Origin: Anagrus nilaparvatae
Lineage: Eukaryota > Arthropoda > Insecta > Hymenoptera > Mymaridae
Direction of reading: 5' to 3'
NCBI GenBank assembly: GCA_022575985.1
Contig: JAKSXM010000040.1
Coordinates: 13,472,001 to 13,536,000 of the forward strand
DNA: 64,000 nt
The notes under the pieces were generated by a model. It did no database searches. It saw only the letters and a program-made list of their open reading frames with translations, and was not told where the DNA came from. Below, in pieces: positions 33,201 to 47,324 of this stretch; positions within the stretch are counted from its first letter, which is position 1; every line of letters begins with the position of its first letter. The position numbers and the translations under genes were made by a program.

Positions 33201-35360
33201 TAACATATACTCTGATACTCTAACTTGGTTCAGACACATTTTTGCACATTTAAATCATATAAAAAATGCAGGGATTAACCTTTTCACACTATCTACTCTC
33301 GACCATGCAAACAAGTGCATGCAAAGTAAAAACAATATTTTCTCCATTATTTAAAAAATTTTAAACAAATTTATTTCAAGCTTTAAAATACATAGATGAC
33401 AAATTTAATTCAATCATTGATTAAAATTACTTTTAAAAAGAGAGGTTTGACATAATTTTAAGATAATAGCTACCACATTAATATCAAAAAAAAAATTTAA
33501 TTTAAATGAATGGTAAGAAATTGAAATAATTTTAAGATAATAGCTACCACATTAATATCAAAAAAAAATTTAATTTAAATGAATGGTAAGAAATTTTGTA
33601 ATTTGAGTAAAAATTGTTTATTCAAATATTTTTACTATAAGATGTTCTTTTAAATTTTAGTTTCAAATTGTATTAATATTTAATAATATGTTTACTTTTA
33701 AATTCATTATTAATTTATTCGTTTTATTTAAATTTTTTATTTGAGTAAATTATTTTAAAGATATTTTTTAGATGGATAATTAGTGTAAATTACATTAACT
33801 TTATTTAGATAGAAATATATGTAATTAATTATATTTTTATAATTTTTTATTTTTTTTTAAATAATGTAAATAATATCTAACAGAATATTCAAGTTTTTTG
33901 TTACAAATTTTAGTTGAATATTTCCAATTAAATTTACTATAAACTTTAATTTGTATAAAATTCAATCGTTTTAATTAAAAATTTTTTTAAACTTGTACAC
34001 TGAAAAATTACCATAATTCAAATAATTTTTAATTAATTAATTACTGAGTATAAAAAATATAACTCTGTTATAAAAGAGTCAAACACAAAAGACATTAAAT
34101 TTTTTAATACCTATTTTAATTACTTACTGTAAAACTTCAAAACTGAAAAAGAGTAATCTTATTTCTAAACCATTTTAATAATAAGTATTATAAAAGAAAT
34201 ATTTATCCATATTGCAATAAGAATTTTTTTCTTCATTTTTTAATCTTAGAGTTATTTTCATGTATAGTTTTTGTAGTTCAAACAAAAAATTATCATTTTT
34301 TTAATGTAGAAAATTATTTTTTTATTATTTTCTTATTTGTAGAAAATAAGAATGTTAAATAAAAAAAATAACGATCAGGATTGAACAATTTTTTTATGAA
34401 ATCTTACACAAACCAATATTAAAAATTTTTAAACTTCTTGAAAATGAACCAGAATGTTTATTAAAAACAGTTTTTAATCACAAGCTATCAACATGCAAAC
34501 TACAAGCTAATACCAATTATTTTCTTCATTCAATACACTCATAAAACACACATACGTAATTAAAAAGCAGATTAATTAACTATTAAACCATATACTTTAT
34601 AATTAACCATAATGAAGATATAAGGAACCACATTATTTACACTAACATACAAGATCACATTAATTGACATAAAAATATGTCTTTTTACAATAAATTATCA
34701 ATCATTATTAACATAATACTTTTCGAAAGTACATTGAATTATTAAAATTACACACCTAAAAAAAACACTTCATAAGTAAAACTCTCACAAACAAAAATGT
34801 CTATAGATATGTATTTAACGATTAAACAATTAACTATTAATATTAATAACATAAAACTTCCCACAAAATAATTAAATCTTACACAAATTTTAAAATAAAC
34901 CTATAAAATAATAAAAATTAGGAAACATTTTTCACAATATATTTAAAAAAACACAAATCATAGATAATTTTTCAATCAATTTTTTTTTTTAAGCAATACA
35001 TACTATATATTTTTTAAATACTTTAAGATCATTCACTAGTTTGAATTCAGAACATATATAGTGCTTGTAATCATTAACTGATATCTCATATATCATTTAT
35101 AATCATCTTTTACTAGAATTCAGTTTTTATAAAAGGAGGTAGGCTTTTTCATATAAAAAATAGATTTTCTTTATTTTTCAGGTAATTCTAACCGAACATC
35201 TAAAGACTAATTCAAAGTCATTTTATATCCCCATTCATTTTACCTGGTTGTATGGAATCTCTTCTTTGAAATCCTCTTCATTAAGCAACAAACTTAACAT
35301 ACTTTTTAGGTAAATATAAACGATCTTGGACTGCTTATTAGTTTACAAGAGGGATTCTCC
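29200..35360. other. Left palindrome arm, no recognised gene
   Basis: Over 6 kb of very AT-rich DNA. The frame 31,940-32,131 (63 codons, mirrored at 42,129-42,320) has no recognisable domain; it is the same DNA read twice. A 66-bp block is tandemly duplicated at 33,450-33,590 ('gataatagctaccacattaa'). I see no RNA genes. The right arm mirrors this from about 38,900 to 46,960. Confidence 0.5.
30187..30260. repeat. (TA)n microsatellite in left arm
   Basis: A run of about 50 bp of TA repeats, with a nearby (ATT)n tract at 30,041-30,072. The corresponding right-arm sites (about 44,003-44,033 and 45,838-46,121) are where the two arm-specific insertions sit, so these microsatellites served as targets. 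Confidence 0.85.
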
Positions 35361-35439
35361 TGGGCACTAATTGATTAAAGATTATTTAAAAATCCATTTA
35401 TTCAATCATTTGACAAGACTACCTTTCCAGTTAACCAGA

Positions 35440-38400
35440 CTAGAAACCAACCAAACAGTTGCTACAGTTAACCTGCAACCAACCAAGCGGTTGCTGCAAG
35501 CGATGCTTGGTAGGCTTTTTCATATAAAAACTAGATTTTCTTCATTTTTCAGGTAATTAATTCTAACCAATCATCTAAAGACTAATTCAAAGTCATTTTA
35601 TATCCCAGTTACTGCATCCGCAAGCGGTTTGTCAAACCGAGCGGTTAATCAAGCAGTTTGTAGTAAACGGGCAGAGCGGTCGGTTTTTGTCGAAGACAAA
35701 AAATACTAATTCAGATTTAAAGTGAATTTTTTATCTAAGTGTTTAAATCAAGTAAGATTTTAGCCGAACTTAACTACATATGTTTTCGTTATTACAAATA
35801 GTTTTTTAAAAATAAATTAATTTAATAAACTACTATAAGTATAAATATATTATTAATTTAAAATATTAAATTTTTTTAAATTAAAATATTAATAGGTACA
35901 TACTTTGTTCTGATAAAACCATTTTTTTAATATTCAAACTTTTAATACAATTAATTTTAACTAATTTTAATACAAAAATAATGTTTTTTTACAGAAAAAA
36001 TTTTTAAAATCTTATACTTGCTTAAGATAAAAAAATTTTTATCCATACCCCACTTTTATCTTCATAGATAAGCCGAACGGGTTATTTTTTTTACTTATTG
36101 AATACAAATTATATTTTCTCAATACTTTTTATAGTATTTTAAAATCAACTTTTAAAATCAGAATAAAAAAATTTTTTTCTTATCATGTCTCATTTTTTCC
36201 TATACTCTGTATCACTGTGCAACGGTTACTGCATCCAGAAGCGGTTAACCGCTCGGTTTGACAAGCAGATTGTAGTTAACGGACAGAAGCAGTGTAGAAA
36301 AAAGTTTTAAATTATTTTGAACTTAAAAATCAAATTAAAACTCGTACCAATCGGTTTAACATCCATATTAATAAATTATGTGTATGTTAATGTAGGGGTT
36401 TAGAAAAAACACTGTGGTTAACTAGAAACCACCCAATCCTAAGTTTAATATTTTGTATTAACATATTTTGTATTAAAAAAAAAAAAAAATGGTTCTATCA
36501 GAACAAAGTATGTACTTATTAATAATATAATTAAAAAATTTAATATTTTAAATTAATAATTTATTTATACTTATAGTAGTTTATTAAATTAGTTTATTTT
36601 TTAAATATATTAAAAATATATTTAAATATATTTAAATATATTTCCTGTTAACGAAGGTAAAGTAATGTATGATATATTATACCGGTTTAACAAACCGCTT
36701 GTGGTTGCAGTAACCCGCGCGGTTACGATTAATAAATTATGTGTATGTTAATGTAGGGTTTAGAAAAAACACTGTGGTTAACTAGAAACCATACAATCCT
36801 AAGTTTAATATTTTGTATTAAAATATTTTGTATTAAAAAAAAAAAATGGTTTTATCAGAACAAAGTATGTACTTATTATATAATTAAAAAATTTTAATAT
36901 TTTAAATTAATAATTTATTTATACTTATAGTAGTTTATTAAATTAGTTTATTTTTTAAATAACTATTTGTAATAACGAAAACATATATATAGCTAAGTTC
37001 GGTTAAAATCTTATTTGATTAACACTTAGATAAATAAATTCACTTTAAATCTGAATTAGTATTTTTGTTTTTGACAAAAACCAACCGCTCTTCTGTTAAC
37101 TGTAAACCGCTTGCGGTTGCAGTAACCGCCGGTTACAGTAGCAACCGCAAGCGGTTTACAGTTAACAGAAGAGCGGTTGGTTTTTGTCAAAAACAAAAAT
37201 ACTAATTCAGATTTAAAGTGAATTTATTTATCTAAGTGTTAATCAAATAAGATTTTAACCGAACTTAGCTATATATATGTTTTCGTTATTACAAATAGTT
37301 ATTTAAAAAATAAACTAATTTAATAAACTACTATAAGTATAAATAAATTATTAATTTAAAATATTAAAATTTTTTAATTATATAATAAGTACATACTTTG
37401 TTCTGATAAAACCATTTTTTTTTTTTAATACAAAATATTTTAATACAAAATATTAAACTTAGGATTGTATGGTTTCTAGTTAACCACAGTGTTTTTTCTA
37501 AACCCTACATTAACATACACATAATTTATTAATCGTAACCGCGCGGGTTACTGCAACCGCAAGCGGTTTGTTAAACCGGTATAATATATCATACATTACT
37601 TTACCTTCGTTAACAGGAAATATATTTAAATATATTTAAATATATTTTTAATATATTTAAAAAATAAACTAATTTAATAAACTACTATAAGTATAAATAA
37701 ATTATTAATTTAAAATATTAAATTTTTTAATTATATTATTAATAAGTACATACTTTGTTCTGATAGAACCATTTTTTTTTTTTTTAATACAAAATATGTT
37801 AATACAAAATATTAAACTTAGGATTGGGTGGTTTCTAGTTAACCACAGTGTTTTTTCTAAACCCCTACATTAACATACACATAATTTATTAATATGGATG
37901 TTAAACCGATTGGTACGAGTTTTAATTTGATTTTTAAGTTCAAAATAATTTAAAACTTTTTTCTACACTGCTTCTGTCCGTTAACTACAATCTGCTTGTC
38001 AAACCGAGCGGTTAACCGCTTCTGGATGCAGTAACCGTTGCACAGTGATACAGAGTATAGGAAAAAATGAGACATGATAAGAAAAAAATTTTTTTATTCT
38101 GATTTTAAAAGTTGATTTTAAAATACTATAAAAAGTATTGAGAAAATATAATTTGTATTCAATAAGTAAAAAAAATAACCCGTTCGGCTTATCTATGAAG
38201 ATAAAAGTGGGGTATGGATAAAAATTTTTTTATCTTAAGCAAGTATAAGATTTTAAAAATTTTTTCTGTAAAAAAACATTATTTTTGTATTAAAATTAGT
38301 TAAAATTAATTGTATTAAAAGTTTGAATATTAAAAAAATGGTTTTATCAGAACAAAGTATGTACCTATTAATATTTTAATTTAAAAAAATTTAATATTTT

Positions 38401-38820
38401 AAATTAATAATATATTTATACTTATAGTAGTTTATTAAATTAATTTATTTTTAAAAAACTATTTGTAATAACGAAAACATATGTAGTTAAGTTCGGCTAA
38501 AATCTTACTTGATTTAAACACTTAGATAAAAAATTCACTTTAAATCTGAATTAGTATTTTTTGTCTTCGACAAAAACCGACCGCTCTGCCCGTTTACTAC
38601 AAACTGCTTGATTAACCGCTCGGTTTGACAAACCGCTTGCGGATGCAGTAACTGGGATATAAAATGACTTTGAATTAGTCTTTAGATGATTGGTTAGAAT
38701 TAATTACCTGAAAAATGAAGAAAATCTAGTTTTTATATGAAAAAGCCTACCAAGCATCGCTTGCAGCAACCGCTTGGTTGGTTGCAGGTTAACTGTAGCA
38801 ACTGTTTGGTTGGTTTCTAG
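35440..38820. repeat. Palindrome centre: AACCGC/GCGGTT motif cluster and nested repeats
   Basis: Short motifs of the type 'gttactgcaaccgcaagcgg' and its complement recur near 35,450-35,690, 36,225-36,290, 36,690-36,730, 37,080-37,165, 37,540-37,580, 37,985-38,035 and 38,580-38,655. They are the only GC-rich spots in an otherwise AT-only region. The exact centre (37,122-37,136) is a perfect 7-bp stem 'gtaaccg' around one base. A ~120-bp block containing 'atcagaacaaagtatgtac' occurs six times in alternating orientation (near 35,900, 36,500, 36,850, 37,400, 37,750 and 38,350). The layout resembles terminal repeats with protein-binding sites folded head-to-head. Confidence 0.75.
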
Positions 38821-41800
38821 TCTGGTTAACTGGAAAGGTAGTCTTGTCAAATGATTGAATAAATGGATTTTTAAATAATCTTTAATCAATTAGTGCCCAG
38901 GAGAATCCCTCTTGTAAACTAATAAGCAGTCCAAGATCGTTTATATTTACCTAAAAAGTATGTTAAGTTTGTTGCTTAATGAAGAGGATTTCAAAGAAGA
39001 GATTCCATACAACCAGGTAAAATGAATGGGGATATAAAATGACTTTGAATTAGTCTTTAGATGTTCGGTTAGAATTACCTGAAAAATAAAGAAAATCTAT
39101 TTTTTATATGAAAAAGCCTACCTCCTTTTATAAAAACTGAATTCTAGTAAAAGATGATTATAAATGATATATGAGATATCAGTTAATGATTACAAGCACT
39201 ATATATGTTCTGAATTCAAACTAGTGAATGATCTTAAAGTATTTAAAAAATATATAGTATGTATTGCTTAAAAAAAAAAATTGATTGAAAAATTATCTAT
39301 GATTTGTGTTTTTTTAAATATATTGTGAAAAATGTTTCCTAATTTTTATTATTTTATAGGTTTATTTTAAAATTTGTGTAAGATTTAATTATTTTGTGGG
39401 AAGTTTTATGTTATTAATATTAATAGTTAATTGTTTAATCGTTAAATACATATCTATAGACATTTTTGTTTGTGAGAGTTTTACTTATGAAGTGTTTTTT
39501 TTAGGTGTGTAATTTTAATAATTCAATGTACTTTCGAAAAGTATTATGTTAATAATGATTGATAATTTATTGTAAAAAGACATATTTTTATGTCAATTAA
39601 TGTGATCTTGTATGTTAGTGTAAATAATGTGGTTCCTTATATCTTCATTATGGTTAATTATAAAGTATATGGTTTAATAGTTAATTAATCTGCTTTTTAA
39701 TTACGTATGTGTGTTTTATGAGTGTATTGAATGAAGAAAATAATTGGTATTAGCTTGTAGTTTGCATGTTGATAGCTTGTGATTAAAAACTGTTTTTAAT
39801 AAACATTCTGGTTCATTTTCAAGAAGTTTAAAAATTTTTAATATTGGTTTGTGTAAGATTTCATAAAAAAATTGTTCAATCCTGATCGTTATTTTTTTTA
39901 TTTAACATTCTTATTTTCTACAAATAAGAAAATAATAAAAAAATAATTTTCTACATTAAAAAAATGATAATTTTTTGTTTGAACTACAAAAACTATACAT
40001 GAAAATAACTCTAAGATTAAAAAATGAAGAAAAAAATTCTTATTGCAATATGGATAAATATTTCTTTTATAATACTTATTATTAAAATGGTTTAGAAATA
40101 AGATTACTCTTTTTCAGTTTTGAAGTTTTACAGTAAGTAATTAAAATAGGTATTAAAAAATTTAATGTCTTTTGTGTTTGACTCTTTTATAACAGAGTTA
40201 TATTTTTTATACTCAGTAATTAATTAATTAAAAATTATTTGAATTATGGTAATTTTTCAGTGTACAAGTTTAAAAAAATTTTTAATTAAAACGATTGAAT
40301 TTTATACAAATTAAAGTTTATAGTAAATTTAATTGGAAATATTCAACTAAAATTTGTAACAAAAAACTTGAATATTCTGTTAGATATTATTTACATTATT
40401 TAAAAAAAAATAAAAAATTATAAAAATATAATTAATTACATATATTTCTATCTAAATAAAGTTAATGTAATTTACACTAATTATCCATCTAAAAAATATC
40501 TTTAAAATAATTTACTCAAATAAAAAATTTAAATAAAACGAATAAATTAATAATGAATTTAAAAGTAAACATATTATTAAATATTAATACAATTTGAAAC
40601 TAAAATTTAAAAGAACATCTTATAGTAAAAATATTTGAATAAACAATTTTTACTCAAATTACAAAATTTCTTACCATTCATTTAAATTAAATTTTTTTTT
40701 GATATTAATGTGGTAGCTATTATCTTAAAATTATTTCAATTTCTTACCATTCATTTAAATTAAATTTTTTTTTTGATATTAATGTGGTAGCTATTATCTT
40801 AAAATTATGTCAAACCTCTCTTTTTAAAAGTAATTTTAATCAATGATTGAATTAAATTTGTCATCTATGTATTTTAAAGCTTGAAATAAATTTGTTTAAA
40901 ATTTTTTAAATAATGGAGAAAATATTGTTTTTACTTTGCATGCACTTGTTTGCATGGTCGAGAGTAGATAGTGTGAAAAGGTTAATCCCTGCATTTTTTA
41001 TATGATTTAAATGTGCAAAAATGTGTCTGAACCAAGTTAGAGTATCAGAGTATATGTTAATATAAAAAAACTCGATGTCTTAAACATTAAAAACATCTTT
41101 TATAATAATAATGTCTAAGATGTAGTTTTACAAAATTTAATCTGCATGAAAATTCAATCTTTTCTTTATAGATAAAAAGTGTGTAAAGTTTTACTTTACA
41201 TACACTTTGATGTCATAATTATAAGAAATACTTTTTAAAACATGGTTTTAAAGAAACTTATTTGATATAGGAAAAGAAAGAATAAATAAAGAATCAAGCG
41301 GTTATTGGTTGCTTACAATATCTTTATTTATACTTCTCCATTCTATATCAAAACAGTATCTTTAAAAACTTTTTTTAAAAAATACTATTATATAACTATA
41401 CACATATTAATATATGCTTATATGTAAAAACTAATTCAACATTACATTATTAATGATTTTATATATATATGAAATGAGCTTCTTAAATCTAAAAATAATC
41501 TTATTTGATTAGGAATTTCATTTTAAAAGTTAAAATATTTTTTTATTAATATTTTTATAGAAAAATTTTATTGTAAACTATATACACTTAACTTAAGTTA
41601 TATAGGCTTTTGATTAATATTATTTATAATGTTAAAACACAAAAACGAAAACATATTTCTAAGATTATATATTTTTTCTATTTGCTCACTTGCATAATTA
41701 GTCATATCAGTTAGATTATTTAATTTTTTAATTAAGTAAATAAAATTATGTGTATCAAAATATTAAAAATAATTTTGATTTAAGGATCTTTATCAGAGTG

Positions 41801-44001
41801 ATTCATGCAAATTTTGAAGAAAAAAAATATATTATTCTATCATGATTGATTATTGGGATGGTTATTTTATTTAATAAATATGAAATTATATATTTTTCTC
41901 ATTTTTTAATTCAAAAATCTTTTTAGAACTAAAAATTTAATTGATGATTTGATTAAAAACTGTTCATATTTATACTGAAAATTCATGCAATGTATTACAA
42001 AATAATTTTTTTATATCCATTTTTTATTCATTTTCTAATATTTGTGAATATTGTTTTTATTTTGCACTTGTATATGTAGGTTACATAGGGGTTGTTATAT
42101 TAAATATTGTTTAATAAGTTAAATTATATTATATTAAGTATTGAGTAATTAAAAGTTTTAGCTTAGTGAAATCACTTGTATTAGTGTTTAATGAAACTGG
42201 TCTCGAGTGATATGTTCGTGTTAATGTCTTAAGTTTTACACCTATGTTGTTTATGACTGTTTTCTGCATAGAAGTAGCGCAAAAAAATTTCATGTTCGGT
42301 TTTCTGCATGAGTTCCTCAATTTAGAGGGTTAAAAAATTAATTAAGAAAAAGTATCATTTAATAAATAATGCAATAGACTTTACTTTTTTAAAATGTAGA
42401 CAATTATTTAATTAACAATATAATTAATTCTTTATAGATATACCATAGTATCGAGAAACTTTTCATAAAGCTATTTAAAAAAAGATTTAAAAAAATTAAA
42501 AAAAATTTATATTTTAAAATATGCTAATAAAAAAGCATGACGATGAGGGATATAAATCAGATCAATTTCTATACAAATAGATCGGGTTCTATGTAATGTA
42601 AACTTTTACATTACGATGAATGTAAATAGTTGTTCTATGTAATACTATGCAATAATACTATTTAGACATTAAATAGAAAAATAAAAATTACAAAATAAAA
42701 ACTACTACATTAATTTATATGAGATACAAATGAACAACTGTACTATTTTTTCACTTTTTTAATATAGTCTTGTAGTTATTATAAAAATATGTAATACAAA
42801 ATATTGAAAAATATATATAACAAATGTTGTTTAAGGTAAAAGTAGAAAATGAGGTGCTGAAGTTTATTCAATAAATACCCCACCTTTCTATAAAACTTTA
42901 AAAGTTACATAATCAATGTTGTCTTAGTACAATATATGTTGCTAAAGTGTTAAATTAGTGCATAATAAATATAAGAGTGTATAATATATACGAAATGTGA
43001 ATGATGGGTGTTAAAAGACAAGAATAAGATATTATATGTAAAGTGTATATGTGTTTATATAGATAATATTAAGTATATAACTAATATAAAATGTGTAACT
43101 TAACATTTTTCTCGTATCTAGTTATTATTTTTCTTAAATATAGTTTTATTTGTTAATTGAAGTTATCTACTGTGTATTAAAAATGATGAAGTTTTAATAT
43201 TTACAATATGAAACTTTGGATGCTGTAATATTAATTTCATATTTTTTAATATATTCTCATAATTTAATAAGTAATTTAAATAATTTCTTAAAAATAAAAA
43301 TATATAACGTTTTATCTTTTTATTAAAATATTATAAAAATATAAAACTATTAGTTAAGCTTTATTAACATTCCACCTTAAAATATTAAGGTGCAATATTA
43401 AGAATAGTTGATAAAACGATTTATATGTAAATTTAAATTAAGAAAAAGGTTTTTTGATAAGGTGTTTTATATATAAGATAATTATGTATGCGTTATAGAT
43501 TTATTACAATGAATTTAAAATAATATTGCTTTGTAAAAAATAAAAATAAAAAAATAAATTTATTAATTACTTATCATTATATTCTGCTGGTGTATACTGT
43601 TATTCACATCCAAATCAGTATCATTTGACATTTATAGGACTTTTTGTTTGTTTTTTCGTTATCCAAAATACACCTATCTACAAATTTTAGATACTAATAT
43701 TTTTAGTGTTGTGCAACTTATCAAATTAAATAATATTTTTATTGAAGTGTATATTTATATACACCTATTATTTTTATGAAGTGTATATTAATAACCAAAG
43801 AATCTATTGTAAGATTTTATTATATAAATAAATAAAATAATATTTTTTTAGAATGTGTAAAAAATTTTTTTAAATTATATCATTTAAATTATTCGTGTGA
43901 GAAGTACAAGTGTTTAAATTCTTATTCATAAAATTGAAGTTATGTAGTAATAGTCGCAGTGACGTTAGTTTTATATAATTATTATAATGTTGTGTTCTTA
44001 A

Positions 44002-44033
<32 letters not shown>

Positions 44034-44035
<2 letters not shown>

Positions 44036-45672
44036 GCATATCTCACCAAGTGGTTATATTTCTAATTTTATAAAATAAATTTTATTTTTGAGAGCACAAT
44101 AACGACATTTGGACAGAAGTTTAATAAAACAATAAAAATTAAGATTTTCTTTGCGTAACTTAATTTTAAGCTACGGCGTTTGATAAATGAACTTCTTAAA
44201 TTACAAAATATATTTAAGGTTATATTTACTAAATGATGAAATTAGTTCTCAAAAATACTGGAAAATATAGAGGTACATAACAATAAATTTTATTTCTGTC
44301 CAAAAACCAATAATAAGAAGATAAATTTTCAATTTTTTTATAAACAAAAAATTAAATGTTCTACCTTCTAGATTTAATCTCTGGTTCTACAGACTGCGCT
44401 ATAGTTATAGCGAGGCTAAGCTCTCTGAATCTTTAACTCATTGCTCCTCGCATTGCTCACATAAAGCCTAAGTTACTGCTAAAATCATGGGCGGATCAAA
44501 AGGGGGGTATTAAGGGTAATTGCCTCCCCTGAGCTCCAAAAAATGCATGTTTTTTGTTCATAATTTTGTTTTTTTATACAAATTTCATCAGAAAACATAC
44601 AAAATTTTGCTTAAGAGCCCCACCCCCTTAGGTCCTTTTCTGAATCCGCCACTGGTTAAAATATGATCGCATTATTTTATTATAATTTATTAAATCATTT
44701 AGTTGTGCCTTTTATGATTTTTCAAACATTTTTTTAGAGTTTTTGATTTTTTTCAAAATGTATTTTTTTTGAAATATAGATTTTAATGATCCACTAAGTA
44801 TGACCTACAACTACATAATTTTATTTATTTTTTTAAAGCACTAAATTCAAATCAAAAACATCTTTTTTGAACTAAGAATGAAATATAGGTAGTTCTTACA
44901 CGTTTGTTATTTTTAGGTTATTGGTAAACAACGCTTCTAAATTGTACGATTATTTTATATAAAACTGAGGTTTATACATACAACGCATTGAATCAAGCTA
45001 TGCCGTTTTTTTTAACTGAAATCTTATAACATTTTACATAAATCACAAAAGATTTTGCGAAGATTTTTTAAAAATTGAACGAGTGCCATTAAAAAATGTG
45101 ATTTTAGTACCAAAATTACGCATCGACAACAAAGCCTTTTGATGTCGATATCTACAAAATTATTGGAGGCACCAGTTTTTCTCAAATCACTTTCAAATTG
45201 TGAAACATTGTAGAGAATTTTCACAATAGTTAGAAATAAAAATTGTTCACGGCATTCATTTGTGGCTTAAAAAACTTTCTTTGATCGTATTTATTTGAAA
45301 ATATGGTTACCAATATTTCAGCTGGCAGAATTTTTTTTAGAAAAGGAGCACACTGTTTTAATTATGTGAAGAAATTAAATATATTATTAATTTATCAAAA
45401 TCTATTTATAAAAAGGCAAATGGTTTTACGGCATTCCCACTGTAATGTTAAGAATTTAAAAAACTTAACAAGGTTACCAACAAAATATTAGGGTTTCGAA
45501 TCATTCCAAGGTTGTTATTTCATAATAATTAACGAAATTAGGCAAAAAAATTTCTTGAGGCTTGAGAAGAAATATATATAAATAAATTTCAATAATTTTT
45601 TTTTGAAACAGAAAGCTGGATTTTCATTAAAGCTCTCATATATGCAATATAACCACTTGGTGAGATATGCCC
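44034..45672. mobile_element. 1.64-kb element with 26-bp TIRs, right arm only
   Basis: The ends are 'gggcatatctcaccaagtgg' plus ttatat and the exact inverse. It sits inside a (TA)n tract that is uninterrupted in the left arm. No transposase is recognisable; frames at 45,024-45,224 and 45,303-45,491 are short and unrevealing. The stretch 44,480-44,660 carries the phrase 'gggcggatcaaaaggggg' and, facing it, 'ctgaatccgccac', a local inverted repeat common in insect repeats. Likely a non-autonomous DNA transposon of unknown superfamily. Confidence 0.8.
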
Positions 45673-45844
45673 ATATATATATATAAATATATATACATAT
45701 GAAAGTAAGAGCATGCATCCAATTGATTTGCTTGTAGGTGAATGGGTATTCTTTTTTTCTTATGTTTCTATTCTCAATATATACATATATACATTCTTTT
45801 TAAACTTGTTCAAGTTATTAATTTTAAAGAATAATAATAATAAT

Positions 45845-45846
<2 letters not shown>

Positions 45847-45880
<34 letters not shown>

Positions 45881-46077
45881 CTTGCACAGTGGCAGAGAGG
45901 TGAGAATGCGTTACGCACGAACAGAACCCGGTGTTCTGAACAGTGTCGGACTCCATGATGGCAAGGCACTCTACAAAGAATGCATTGCCCCATGTTTACC
46001 GACTAAACTCACCCCTCATCATACCTTATACAAGTCAGCCCGGAACCGTTTATCACATTACATCGGGTTGACTTAAC
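45847..46077. mobile_element. SINE-like insertion, right arm only
   Basis: A T-run of about 30 bases is followed by about 190 bp of markedly GC-richer sequence, inserted in an (AAT)n microsatellite. The element lacks a counterpart at the mirror position (about 30,050). 'tggcagagagg' near 45,890 matches the RNA polymerase III A-box consensus on plus, whereas the T-run would be a poly(A) tail if the SINE lies on minus. I therefore leave the strand open. The GC-rich body and the homopolymer end fit a SINE better than a MITE. Confidence 0.55.
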
Positions 46078-46082
46078 TTAAT

Positions 46083-46124
<42 letters not shown>

Positions 46125-46961
46125 GTGTAAAGCTTATGTTCATGTATATTTTTTAAGTTATGCTAATTTGTTAAATTTAATTTTATTATTTTATTATTTA
46201 TATAAAGCATATGTTTAAAATTATGTTAGTTAATTTAATTTTTTATTTTACAAGTATATTAATAATAAATTCAAAAAGTTTAAAGTAAATTAATACTTAT
46301 TAATTTAAAAGAATAATAATAAGTACAAAGCTTATGTTTATATGTATTTTTTAACTTAAGTTAATATAATACTAATTTATTAAATTTAATTTCAATATTT
46401 TATTATTTATGTAAATAGTTGTAATGATATTGTTTAGACATGAAATAAAAAATAAAAATTATGAAACTGAAAACTACTACATTAATTTATATGAGATACA
46501 AATAAACAACTACACTATTTTTCATTTTTTTTAATATTGTCTTGTAGTTGTTAAAAAAATATGTAATACAAAAATTTTTTTAAGATATATATAACAAGTG
46601 TTATAAAAGGTAAAAGTAGAAAATGAGGTTTTACAGTTTATTTAAATAAAATACTCTCACCTTTCTATAAAAACTTGGAAAATTATAGAATCAGTGTTGT
46701 GCTAGTATAATATACATTGTTAGAGAGTTAAGTTAGTGCATAAAAATATAAGTGTGTATAATATATATATATGAAATTTGAATGATTGGTATGAAAAACA
46801 AGAATAAGCTGTTATGTGTAAGGTGTATATATATGTTTATATATATAGATAATACTAACTATATAACAAATATAAATGTGTAACTCAACATTTTCTTATA
46901 TCAAGTTATTACTTGAAAAAATATTGTAAATTATATTTTTCTAATTTGTATAGTTGCATGA

Positions 46962-47324
46962 GTGGTATTAAAAAGTTATAATAAAATCAACATGAATCGT
47001 CGTTTAAAAATTTTTTATCAAGGAACAGATGACGAGGAATGTTATAAATATTTTAATATCGGTAGACACGAAAAAGTTGATTCAATGATGTTTTGTTATT
47101 CTTATATAAAACTATTACCAAGATTAAGACAAAATGCAAATACTTTGTTTTTTTCTTCTCAAGATGTAGTTAGTTTAATGGTTATATATAATGAACATGT
47201 TAGAGATAATATGAGTTTTGATGAATTCAAAGCTCATTGTCTTTTTTGTTGGAGACAAGGCGATTTAGTTCATATTAATATTAATAATTATATATGTAAA
47301 AATATTTTATTTTTTCCTAATTAA
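46962..47324 (+). pseudogene. Polinton-type packaging ATPase, C-terminal half (right arm copy)
   Basis: This is the mirror copy of the frame at 28,837-29,199, with an identical predicted protein of 120 codons. Perfect conservation of both copies means either a recent inverted duplication, ongoing gene conversion between arms, or an assembly duplication. The same residues mark it as an ATPase relative: the Gly-Arg-His triplet, the Ser-Tyr pair, Leu-Arg...Asn, Gln-Asp and the Met-Ser-Phe...Phe-Lys stretch. N-terminal nucleotide-binding motifs are again missing upstream. Confidence 0.7.

Noticed and set aside
45713..45993. Frames with Asn, Phe or Lys runs across the SINE-like insertion
   Set aside because: They arise from the (AAT)n microsatellite and the T-run.
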